Source: Plakobranchus ocellatus (taxonomy: Eukaryota; Mollusca; Gastropoda; Plakobranchidae). From it: a DNA stretch of 34,711 bases. The notes below the pieces were generated by a model. The model searched no databases. It was not told where the DNA came from and saw only the letters and a program-made list of their open reading frames with translations. The position numbers were made by a program, and so were the translations under genes. Shown here one piece after another: positions 11,901 to 23,900 of this stretch. Positions within the stretch are counted from its first letter, which is position 1. Each line of letters starts with the position of its first letter. The stretch lies in NCBI GenBank assembly GCA_019648995.1, contig BLXT01005946.1, forward strand, positions 1,017,469 to 1,052,179, written 5' to 3'.

Positions 11901-14900
11901 TGGCTCAAAGGTCAGTTCTAAATGCCAAAATGATTTTGTTCATTTTATGTTTCCATTGATGTCTTTTCTGTTTTTTTCTTTCTTTTTTTTTTTGCCTTGT
12001 AAATAGCAAATCAGTTTTGATAATTTAATTGCCTATTTTCTCTTTTGAGTTTATATTTGCTCAAAAACTTTGTCAAGAGCCCCTGATGTTAGTTTTTTTT
12101 TTTCTTTTATTCAGTATTATGTTGTAGAATTTATATTTTGCTTACTAAAACTCATTGATATTCACAGTACAGAAAGATTTGGAGAGGGTGATGGACCATT
12201 AAAGGGATATTGTGCTCTTTCTTTGTTTGATATAAAGTTGTTTGAAAAACCATGTACAGTTTTATGATATTATTTAAAGACAAATTCTTAAATGTGTCCA
12301 AAATGTGATAATAGGTAGGTTATACTACAAAGAAAGGAAAATAATAACCAAAATCATGCTAAAAAAAATGGAAAATCGTGTTTTGGGATGATTTTTTCCA
12401 GTCAATTACAAGCTGTTAGTTCTGCTGAACTTCACAATTTGATCATGCTTGACTTTTCTCCTCCAGGTGGTGGTTTTAGATGAACCTACATCTGGCATGG
12501 ATCCTGCTGCCCGGCGCCAAACGTGGAATGTCCTGCAAAATGCACGTCGGGGCCGCACTGTTTTGCTCAGCACACACTATATGGATGAAGCAGATCTGTT
12601 AGGAGACAGAATAGCTATCATGGCTGAGGGTGTGATCAAATGTTGTGGAAGCTCCTTGTTTCTCAAAAAACTGTATGGTATGTACTACAAATTGTATGTC
12701 TTTTTATGAATGAATTGGTGTTCTAATTGAATGGATTTTACTTTTATACATTGTTCAACTCAGCTGATGAGTACACAAAAACATGGAATCCAGTTAACTA
12801 ATGCATAATCACTTAATGTGTTGAAGTAAACCACAAATATGTGATGGGCCAGCAAAGAAATGGCACATGATGAAAATTTAAGATATGCTGTTTTTTTATA
12901 TTTTCTGAATCTGCAGTGTTTTGTGAACATGATGCTTTTTGAATTTTTGAAACATCTTAATTAGAAGCTGAAATATTGCACATTGAAGACAGAAAAAAAC
13001 AGAAGTATTGAAATTAGAAAATTGCCTTTAGAGTTTCTGCTTTTATTTTCCATCAGATTTTTGTTTTTCTTGGTTCACAAAGTGATAAAAGTGATTCTGT
13101 CGCATCAGGATACATTTTAAATTATTGGTCATCAATAAACATTTAAAATGAAATGTATTTAAGAGCTAGTACTTGATAAAATTGTACAATTGGCAAGGGA
13201 AAGGAAAAATGTTAAAAAAAAAAAAAGTCTTAAGAAGTCCAAGAAGGTCAAAGTGATTCTCATTTTTAGAAACAAACCATTTCATAGATATTTTAAATAG
13301 CATAATTCACTTTCTAAAATTGTAAGGCACATGACTGAGTGTATTTTTTCTGTTGTATGTGTAGCACCTCTTGTATTTCTTTATTGTTTCATTAATTATT
13401 GAGAATAATACATGGTTTACTTACTTGAGAACTGGATATTCAGTCTCAAAGAGATAATCCAGGTATTGAGAGCACTGCTCATGATAGATTGGATATATCA
13501 ATCAGAGGAACTAGCTAAGACCAAAAGATTCCAGATAGGCCCACTCCCTCTTCCCTTTTCCTATCAACTAAAGATAACTGATTCCCCATATCAAATGTTT
13601 GAACGGATTAAGTTGATTATATGTGGTTTTGGGCTGATGAGTTAGACTAGAGGTGGGCTTGATTTAGATTTCTAGGGATTATTATTATACATAGGCGTAG
13701 TGAAAGTTTGGATTGAATGTTAGGTCTAGATCTAGATCTAGGTTTAGATCTACAATTTTAGGTGTCGAGGATTACTAAAAAATATATTCATAACTTTTGA
13801 ATAATTTAGACATAACTACTGTGAGGTCAATGCATGTTGAAAATGGTCTGTATCCAGATTTAGATCTTAATACTACATAATCACATACTAGATCTAATCT
13901 AGATCTATACTTGTTTTGGGTCGTATAAGCTTAATAGCTCTGTTGATCATTGTGGTTCTTCCTCCTCTTCATTCAAACTGACATCCTCAGACACAAAATA
14001 ATCTACTATGAACTAATTTAGCTCATTATTGTCTGTTATTTTTGTAACATTACGTGCATTACAAGAAGAGCAGCATACGTTTTTTCTAGTTAACTAGATA
14101 TCAACCTGACAACACTATTTTGCCTATAGCTCAAAATAGAGATTAGCGACGTGTGCTATTTTTTCGCTAAACCCATCATAAATGATGTAATTGATGAGTC
14201 AAAATAATATCTATTGAAATTTTCACAATTTTCATGAAATAAAACAATTTAAAAAAGAGCAGGGTAAATGATAAGGATTTTGTATGTATAAGGAAGACCA
14301 TATTGAAGGCCAAGACTTGGTAGGCTTAACTCTTAAACCGTTAAGTTTTTTTTTCTCACACAAAGCAATCAGATAAATTGTGTAATTTAAAACGTGAAGG
14401 AAGTAGTCCCGGGGCAATTAAAGTAGTTTTGGAATAATTTGTGAGTATAAAAATCAAATCAAATTAATCGAAACAGAACAAACCCATCTTATACTGGCGT
14501 CCAGTACTGTGAATTTTACAAACTATTGGACGCTCCCATCGTCCAGCAACGGTTTATGAGTTAAGCCAAACATCAAACAAAAAATATATATCTATATCAT
14601 TAATAATAGTAAAGGTGAGACTTATGTGGAACATGAACAAACTGTGTAGCAACATTTTAAAATGTATAGCATGTAACAGAATTTTTCTTTCAAAAAGCTA
14701 CAGAAATTGTGCATTTTCGCTTTTGTAGGTGCTGGATATCACCTTATTGTGGTCAAGCGGTCAGATTGTAATGTGGATTCATTAACAAGGGTGGTCCAAA
14801 CTCACATTCCTACAGCTGAGCTAGAGTCTGTTATTAATGCAGAGGTGTCTTACATACTGCCTGACAGTGAGTCTGCACGATTCCCAGCACTATTCACAGA

Positions 14901-17900
14901 ACTAGATGATCACAAAAACCAGTTGGGCATCAATAGCTTTGGCACCTCGGCTACGACTATGGAGGAGGTCTTTCTGAAGTAAGTAAGCCAGCCAACAGGA
15001 AATTAACTGTGTCAACACAGAATGAGAAGATTTAATGAAAAGATGGCCAGTCAAAAATAAGTATAATGCATTTTGAAAAACAGTAATTATGAAACAATCG
15101 GGATATAAAAAATTAAGACACCTGTACCAATATATACACATGGGTGCAAGTTTGTCGGCTGTGGCCAGCATGCTGGCCAATCAGAATTTTATGTTAGTCA
15201 CTGTCAGTCAGTGGAGATTGGGAGCAAGGCCTTCATTGTGAAAATTGGGCTTTGGGTTCGCTTGAGAGGTAAATTAGAAACATTATGGAAGTTCATTTTG
15301 ACATAATAAAGCAGACCTGCTATCTTCCTGTTTTGCTGGGGAAAAAATTTGGTGAACGATCATAAATTCCGCTGGCTAGGTGGCTGTTGCTAAAAAATCT
15401 CATTGATTTAATGGTCCTGGTGGATGGAGGAAAAAGAAATCCCATCTCAATTTAACTTTTGTTTCAATCCGGTATCAACAACATTTGTATGCTATTTACT
15501 GATCTAAGTGGTATTGAGTCATATCATCAATAAATTCATTATCGATCTATCATTATGGCTTCTTAATTTTACTTAATCCACTGTGCAAAAAACGGAGAAA
15601 CCCTCTCTTATCGATATGTAATGGTGCATTTATTCTTGTGACTCTGAACTTGACTCTGTGCCATTAATGCTTGTTGTCAGCTCATAGGGATGTACTTGTA
15701 ACTTGAAAGGGGTGACCACACTTGAGATCTAGAGCGTGACCTTTATGTTTCCAACAGTCTTTGGATGTTTTAAGTTGGTCCCATATAATCAGACTTAAGG
15801 CCTAAAAATCCCCCAAAACTTGGCATCCTTTTAGGCAATTTATTTGTGAATTAGTTCTGGAATCTCTTCAGGTTCACACAGGGTATGACTATGACGCTTC
15901 CTTTCAGTCTCTGCTATTGATCAGATTTAAAAGTCATTTAAAAGAGGCACACTAAGTAGTATTCAATGAACCTTATATCAATAACCATAGGATCTGGTCT
16001 CTCCAAATGGCCTTGCCTCATTGCACTCTCAGAAATAGATGCAAAGAAAAAAAGGAGGACCTCAGCCATTTATCTATAAGTGGTGACCTTTGCATTAAAG
16101 AAGAGTTTAAAGCTTTAAAGTATTGTAAAAGAATAGACAAATCAGTAACATTATTAACCACTTGGAGTTATAGCTACTGTTTTTATTTATGTTTTAGGAA
16201 TGTTATACATGTGACCAATGTCACAGTTGAAAGTGAGCCTCTAAAATATACAGTTTTCGTTTTTAATGTGATTTCTGCTAAGGACCTAGTTTAAAAGGAT
16301 AAATCCAGCTCCAAAAGTTTTGGAAAGCAAGTGCTTATATAAAAAGTAAGTTTTTAAAATTCAAATACAAAGTGAATCCTACTGTATGGATTTTAGAGAG
16401 TAGGCCACAGTAATAGATGCCTATATATTTGTTCAAACATGATGAACTAAATTGAATAATTAAGTTTAAATAAGTTTTTTTTTTCTATTTTACGTAAACA
16501 TAGGTTTCTAATACTTTAAATATCCTCTGCACTTTTCAATGGATTTTGAAGAAGTGAGTAGCAATTGAAAATTGAGATGCCTTTTTACTTTACCTAAACC
16601 ATCCACCCCAACCTCCCTTCACACTTGTTTTTTTCCTGTTCACATTATAAACAGAGTTGGTGAGGGTGCTTATGAAGATGATGAACCCTCAAATAGAAAC
16701 ACAAATGTTTCAAGAGCAGAAGGAGCAGAGGTGTTTGTCAACAATAGTGTCGCAAATGGTGCGGTGAATACCAACTTTGAAAATGATGAAAAAACACAGC
16801 TGTCTGGGTCTGAAGTAGACCCTGGAATTGATCAAGAGAGGTCCTTAGCCATATCACACCATGAGCAGGTGGAGATGGCTGAAATGGATATAATGTGTAA
16901 GTGCAATTACAGCTCAGTGCATTTCAGGTTATTATGAGTCTATTTTTTTTTTGCCTCTTTGTTCTTGTATCATTGTCAGACCTGCCATTCTTACCAATTT
17001 AATAGGTAGTCTGCCAATGTTTTCCTTAAATTTGGGAAAATATCAGTCTCTTTGTTGTGCAGATTGTCATTTTTGTTTTGTTGCAAGCCACTAGCACTTA
17101 GTGGAAGATTCATTATTTTGAATTGAGGATCTTTGTCCAACTTATCTAATCACCTGGAAGGTTGTTTTTAAGCAGAATCACTATTGAACCAGATTTGTTA
17201 ATCATCTCACATAGCCTTAGCAAAGGTAGATTACACTAAAGGATCAATATGCAATGTGTTGTGCAAATAAACAACGCAATTAAAAGCAAGTAGTACTCCG
17301 GTTTTGGAATTGTAGATCTATAGGGTCCAGAATCAATCAAGACTATGTCTTTGAACTAAGAATTGTGCAATCTTAGAAGTTTATATCTCCTTACAAGTTT
17401 CCCTCTCCCCCGCCCCCCCCATTTTCTACTTTAAAAAAATTGTCCTTTTTAATGGAGTGCAGTGCCAGGCAAAGTGAAATACCTCTCCATTATCAGGAGA
17501 AATACTCACCGAGATAGAAATTCGTCTATCGCCTCGATATACTTAGCTTAGAGGCTACTTAAAATCTAGATCTAGGGGAGTAGAGGTGAAAATTGGAAAG
17601 GTGAAAAAAAGCCAACAAATAACAACAAAAAAATCACGACACCATATACACAGCTATCTTCAGTTGCTTTTTAAAGACAAACCTTGCAGACATTTTGAGC
17701 CTAAGTAGACTATTAGATCTAATAGATCTAGGCCTAACTCGTGAACTAAAATGAAACAGTTTATTTTATTTTTTGTGCAAGATTTTGATCTATTGGAACA
17801 TGTTTTGACATTTGGCCTTATAATTTAAAACTTTTAGCCTTTAACTTGATTATGGATATCTACAACTAGGTTTTGACATCTATTCAGTTTATAATCTAGA

Positions 17901-20900
17901 TAGACAGAGATCCAGCCCAGGAAAATAGGTTTTACGAAGGCATATGGTAAATATGATGGATGGCACCATTACTGTTGCCGTCAAACAATAAAGTTGGAAA
18001 TTTGCTAGTCATGCGTATACATGTTTTGGAAATCTATCAAGATCAGATAACTTTGAAAGCCATAATATGACTGGAACAATGGCGACATAGATCAGTTTTT
18101 TAAAAGTTTCTGTCATAATTGTCAGCATGATTCTTGCTGCTCAGCAACGGGGATCATATTGTGTGAGAAATTTCATTTAGGTAGCAGGCCCTTTTTTTTT
18201 CTCATTGACTTAATGTGCACTACCATTTGCAAGTGTATTTATAAGATCTCTGACATTAGTCCTTCCTTAAATAGCCAAATAACTATCTTTATCTGTTGCC
18301 TACAAAAGAAAAACCTACTAAAAACGAAAAAAAGAAAAAAAATTGCTGTGTCTGTGTTTACTTGCTCAGTCATGCCAGTAATCAAGCTTGACTTCTGTAA
18401 AAACGAGGATAGCATAATACAATTTTGGTAACTCATTTAAAATAGAGATTATTACTTAGATATTCATATAAAATTTACAAGTTTCCTATACTTTGAAAAA
18501 TTTCAAACACGGTTGCTCTGGACAGGTGAATCTTTAAAGGATATTATAAGGTATAACTTAAATGATTATAAGTGATGTGATGAAGGCTCGCAAGCAATCA
18601 GCATTAAAATAGAACATTCTCAATAGGTTAGCAATATTTAGCAAATAAATTTTTTTAAAAAGCCAATGCAAGCAATATTCATCAATATGGTTAATGCATG
18701 AGATGAAAAAAAAAAAAAAAAGAATGTGTAAAACTCACTTCCTGTCTGTATGATTTAACCATTGCTATCTTTAGGTAAACCAAGCAAGGTTCGACCCCTA
18801 CCAGATATAAATGGTATAATTTATCATCTTCGGGAGTGTGATTTTAGTGGGAGAAATTACTCTTTTCTTGTTTTCCATGCTTTTCGTTAATTTAAATAAT
18901 AATAATATAATACTGAAGGAATGATTTTTTTTTTTAATGTTTCTATTAAATCTTTCTGTTTTAAATGAGCAAGCTAACGAAATCTTGTTTTTGGATCTGG
19001 CAGTAATTAATGCAAACTAAGATTTATTAAGTGAACTTCAGGGTTTTAAAGTTGTTGACGCCTCATGCAGGACCATTACTCAAGTTTTGTGCTTGAATCG
19101 CATTCCCCATCTATTGTTTGGTTTGTGTTGCATTATTTGTCGTTATTAACCGCTGGTTTTTTAAAACTAACACAGTGTCTAAAATATTTTGCACATCCAA
19201 TAGTAGCAAGTAGTATAAACATCCAATGTGGAAATTATTGTCCATTTAAAGGTTCTTGCTATATTTCAAACAGGACAAAAATTCCTCTCATTGTGTTAGC
19301 TTCTCCTCGTAGATCCCTATTTTTATTTTAAATATTAACACTGCCCTATAATTTCTAATTCTGAACTTGAATAATTTTTCATTTATTCTTCAACAAGTCA
19401 AAAGAACAAAAGAATGAATACCCTAGCAATAGCTTAAATCATTATTTGATCCTGTTCTTTGCTTATCTTGATAAATTTGTTGATCAGATTATTTTTATAT
19501 TTTTTCTTGCATGTAAGATAAAAAAGTAATAAAATTGAACTTAGAATTATTGTAATTGCTGTTGAAAATGGAATAAACATAATAGAAGTATAATAACAGC
19601 AAAAAGATTTTTTAAAGTACATAATAGTAGACTAATCAATGTAAATATTCATGCAAAGAAAGAATCAATATACTACTTTTCCTATCTTTATAATGTAACT
19701 GCTGCTGTCTTTAGGTAAACCAAGCAAGGTCCGCCCAGAACCAGAGATAAACGGTATAGTTTACCAAAACCACTAGTCAATTTCTGATTTGTTGTAGCAA
19801 CTCTTTGTTGTTCTCTTTTTTCATTGGGCATTTCCAGTTTGGACTTTGTGCATATATGTCTCGCAACCAGTCTAATCAAGTCACAATTGACTAAGGTTGT
19901 TGATAATCCTTGACATTTTATCATTTCCATGAGCTTTGCAGCAGTAAAAAATCAGATTAAGATAAGTCAGTTCTGTGCCAAGATATACATGTTTCTAACT
20001 ATTCTGAAAGTATTATAAAGAGGGAAAAATATCCTTTCCATATTTTTTTCTGAAATGTATTGCCACCCATAAAAGGCTTGTTAAAACTGGTATCAAGACA
20101 TGTATGGCTATCAAACACATTTATCATCCTTTAGTTGTACATGCAGTTGAACTGGGTATAAGCCAGTGCCTTTGCTTACCATAAACATTATCCTTACCTA
20201 TTAAATTATTAGACAACCTTTTGATGAGGTCACTCAGATTTACCTCTCTTTGTCATTTGATTTAGTCCAAGTTGCATTCAACCAAGTGCAAATCCCTAAT
20301 GTGTAACACTTAAAAGTGTTGCATCTGCCTATATTTTTTTTACAATTATCACATGGCACAGAGACATCAAACGTTTGTGAAACAAAAAAAAAAATATTAA
20401 TTTATGTTTGTACCTAGTAACCATTACCATTTTTTTTTTTTTTTTTTGGAAATAGCAGTTTATCTTGATTTCTTCTTTTTTTTATTCAAATTTCAGTTGC
20501 TTAGAGTAAATCTGTTTGCAAGTATGTTTACACAGCAAAGCTATAACATTTGGTATTTATAGTTTTCATAATCTTACCCTATAGGAACAGCACTTCAGGT
20601 TAGCTTTTAAAAGGCAAATTTAGGTTCCACGTATCAGTTTTCCAAAACTGCTCTAAAAGATAACTATTGAAATGGCTCATTATTGCTTCACAAATCTTGT
20701 GAAAGATTGCATAATAAAAATGCAAAGGTTTTATTATACAAATTGTTTTCAAACTAGATTCCTACCTGCTCTTTCCTGATATCCCACTGTATATCAAATC
20801 TAATGTTTCTTCTATCTCCACTATTGCCCAGTGGCGTCTCTGAAACTGAAAAAAATGATTACTTGTATACAGATGAAAAAGGAAAGGATGTGGAATTAAA

Positions 20901-23900
20901 TGTTGTAAATATAGTCTTATAAAATTAAGCAAGTCAAACATCTCACATGACTTAGCCTTTTGTAATTTTTCAGTTTTTTTTTTTTTTAGAGCAAGTCAAT
21001 AAGCAATATTAGATTTTTGTCTTCTTTGTTACACTTATATGGAGAATTGAAAGTGCTCACATTATTGGATGAAATCATTTTTACAGTATTACATTAGAAA
21101 ATAGTCATTACTTTATCTAATTTTGTTTATTTATAGTTTTTAAAAAAAATTGTAACCATTCCATTTTATTAGCAACACTCCTAAAACTTTGATAAAAGGA
21201 CATCAGTAATTTCTCTGAATAACAATATTTGGAGGTTGTGGTAGAAGTTCTTTTTTTTTTTTTGTTTGCTTTTTCCTCTGATTTTGTGATGAAGTACAGT
21301 AGTCTTATGATTTCATTTAGTTGGAGTAAAGTGCAGGAAACGGAACAGGAATTTCAAAGTCCAAAAGTCAAAGCTGAGATTTCAATCCTTTTGGGGCAAA
21401 AAACATGATGATGATGAAACACCACTGTTGAGTAAGAATGAAGGCACGCATTGATGACTACAATTTTTTTTTTTGTGCTGATGCTGCTAACGTTTTTCTT
21501 ATTACCCATTTATCTTTTTTTTTTGGTTCTTTTTTCTTTTTGAATACCTCTAAATTGAGCTAATTAGTAATGACACTATCTACCGTGCTTCTTACCCTTT
21601 TTATAAATGTTATAATAGAAATATACTTGAGTTACATAGATTTATAAATTATTGAGGGACATGAGAAATCTATCTCCTTGCTCATATTGGAGATTTCCTG
21701 AGCTGTACAGATTTCCAGCTCTTTTTCTTTCTGTTGCATTCATGTCCAGATTTCACAGTCTTCTAATTTTAAGGAGTGTGAAATGCAGCAATACAAAATG
21801 ACCAATGGCATAGTCACAATTGCAAGTTGCTGATAGATTGTAAGCTTTTAAAAAATTGCCAGGGTGGCATCGCTGACTTTTGTTTTGTTGATTAAGGATG
21901 AAAAGTTTTGTTCTGTGAAGTACTCTCTTGTCTTTTTCATCCCAAATCTTCTCTTACCTTACATTTTTGTGTCCATTGTTGTTGTGGGTTTTTTTTTGTG
22001 TGTTTTTTTTTTCAACACTGCACATGGTTTTGATTATTTTCGCCTTTTGATTTAAATTGGGCAATGTTTTTTCTTTACACTGTCAGGTATTGAGCACACA
22101 TCTTGATTTTCATGCCTTCTTCAGCCTTTAGAGTTGACATAATTCTCTGAACTTTGTTATTTGAAAATTGTGTGGCACTACCACGAAATTATTAAGAAGT
22201 AATAATTACCATGTACATGTCCCTGCAATAAAAGAGGGATCAGGGGTTTCCGTTTTGATTTAATCAGATAGACTTACAACTCGAGTCATTTTTAATACAG
22301 CTGTGCCAAAATTATTCTTACCCTGGGGGAAGTTTTTTTCGACATTTAAAACTAACTTTCTAGCTGATCTGCCATGTGAGTGTAATTTTTTTAAAACGAT
22401 GATAGATGAATAATGCAAATGCTTTATATTTTACTTACATGTGATATTTCCAATTATCTTAACTGTCCCTGCACGGTACAAGCACTGAGCATATTAAAGT
22501 GCAGATATAACCAATTTCAGCTGCTCTTCAGTTCATACTTTTTCCAAAGATAGACCAAATGATCTCTTCTCTGGCTGGATTTAAAACCTATGAATCTTAT
22601 TAGATCTCTTTAAAATGCTCTTTTTGTAAATCTATCATTGTCGACTGTGAATTAAATTTTAATTTTTAACTGTAAGAAATAAATGTTTACATATAGGGAA
22701 AAAAAATGTAGGGACATACAAGTTTAATAAGATGAATTCAGTTGAAGTGAAATAGTTTACATCCTAAAAAGTTATAGCCCTTTTTGTAATGTGTAAGGTT
22801 TTGCATTTTTTTTTTTTTTTTTTACATATGAAAAAGCTTTCTAATGGATATAACAAAGAAACAAAAAATTTACTTTTTAACCACTTTTTTGACTGTTGAT
22901 TCAAGAACAGAAAATTTATACACATGTACCTCATTACCCTTTCTTCCTAACAATAATTCATTGGTAGAAAAAAAAAAATTAAGAAATATCAAGCAATCGA
23001 ATATTTTATGAAATGAAAAAAGTATTCTTATATCAAGTGAAGAAGAAAATTTGTAGCTTTTAAAATGCTTTAAATCTATTACTTGCCCTCATATCCATCC
23101 TTGGACTATATATCAAACAAAGACTAGATTGATACATTAATGTCCAACAACTGCTAAAGATAAGTGAACGAAAAAGAGGGTTGTAAAGAGCTAAAATACA
23201 TTCCATTGTTACAAAAGATAATGTTATACGGCTTTGGAGGTTAGCGTATTTTGTAATGCGTCTTCAGAAGCGGCCTGGTTTATATCATGTTCGAATGGAT
23301 GTTCAACCTATTCTTTGCAAGGACAGAGAGTCACATTGGAACGAAGCAAAATGAAAGAAATGCATCTGTCTTTTAATCTCAGTGTTTGCAAGTTTAATGA
23401 GATTTTTATTTCTGCTTTGAAAAAATGTAGTTTATTTTAAAAGTTATTTTCATAATTAATTATAAACTTTAACCATTATTATGTAGATCTAATATGAATT
23501 GGCTTCAAAACAACAGCAGGATTTTCAGTATTCCAATATTTATTTCGCATTTAAGAGATTACAACATTGATGACCAAAATAAAACTTATCTCACAACTAT
23601 CTTATATGTACAGAGACATCACAAGTTAGCTTGGCTTTCTTTTAAGTATATCAGTTAGGAGTTGGGTCTAATTTAATTTTAGATTATATCAGGCAGCTAA
23701 GCAACTTTAAAGTGTTCAAAGTAGAATTCCAAGACAAGGTTATTTCAAAATTCAATTGAAATCTGAGTTCTTTGTAATTCATCATTACATTTTAGAGCTT
23801 AAAGATACTTTTCATTTGAGTACATAGAGTCAGGACCTAAATCAGAGGTTTTTTACTTTGATATATTTCAAAGCTCAATATTACATCATTTTTCAAGTAA

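Larger units (their letters stand above)
12678..14728 (+). other. intron, 2051 bp, with dispersed repeat and inverted-repeat element
   Basis: Phase-1 GT-AG intron. It holds a diverged repeat whose second copy lies near 31.6-32.0 kb (segments about 13486-13590 and 14096-14133 here), a cluster of TAGATCTA motifs at 13725-13910 and an inverted-repeat element at 14323-14567. Confidence 0.85.
14979..16654 (+). other. intron, 1676 bp
   Basis: Phase-2 GT-AG intron. It contains an 18-bp perfect palindrome at 15162-15179 and a dispersed repeat at about 15350-15750 that has a second copy near 32.25-32.66 kb. An open frame at 16007-16294 is unrecognised and judged to be chance. Confidence 0.85.

Noticed and set aside
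16007-16294. 95-codon frame between the NBD1 end exon and the linker exon
   Set aside because: The flanking exons join directly through the split Lys codon (AA|A) to give VFLKVGEG, as in the family, and no splice sites support this frame.
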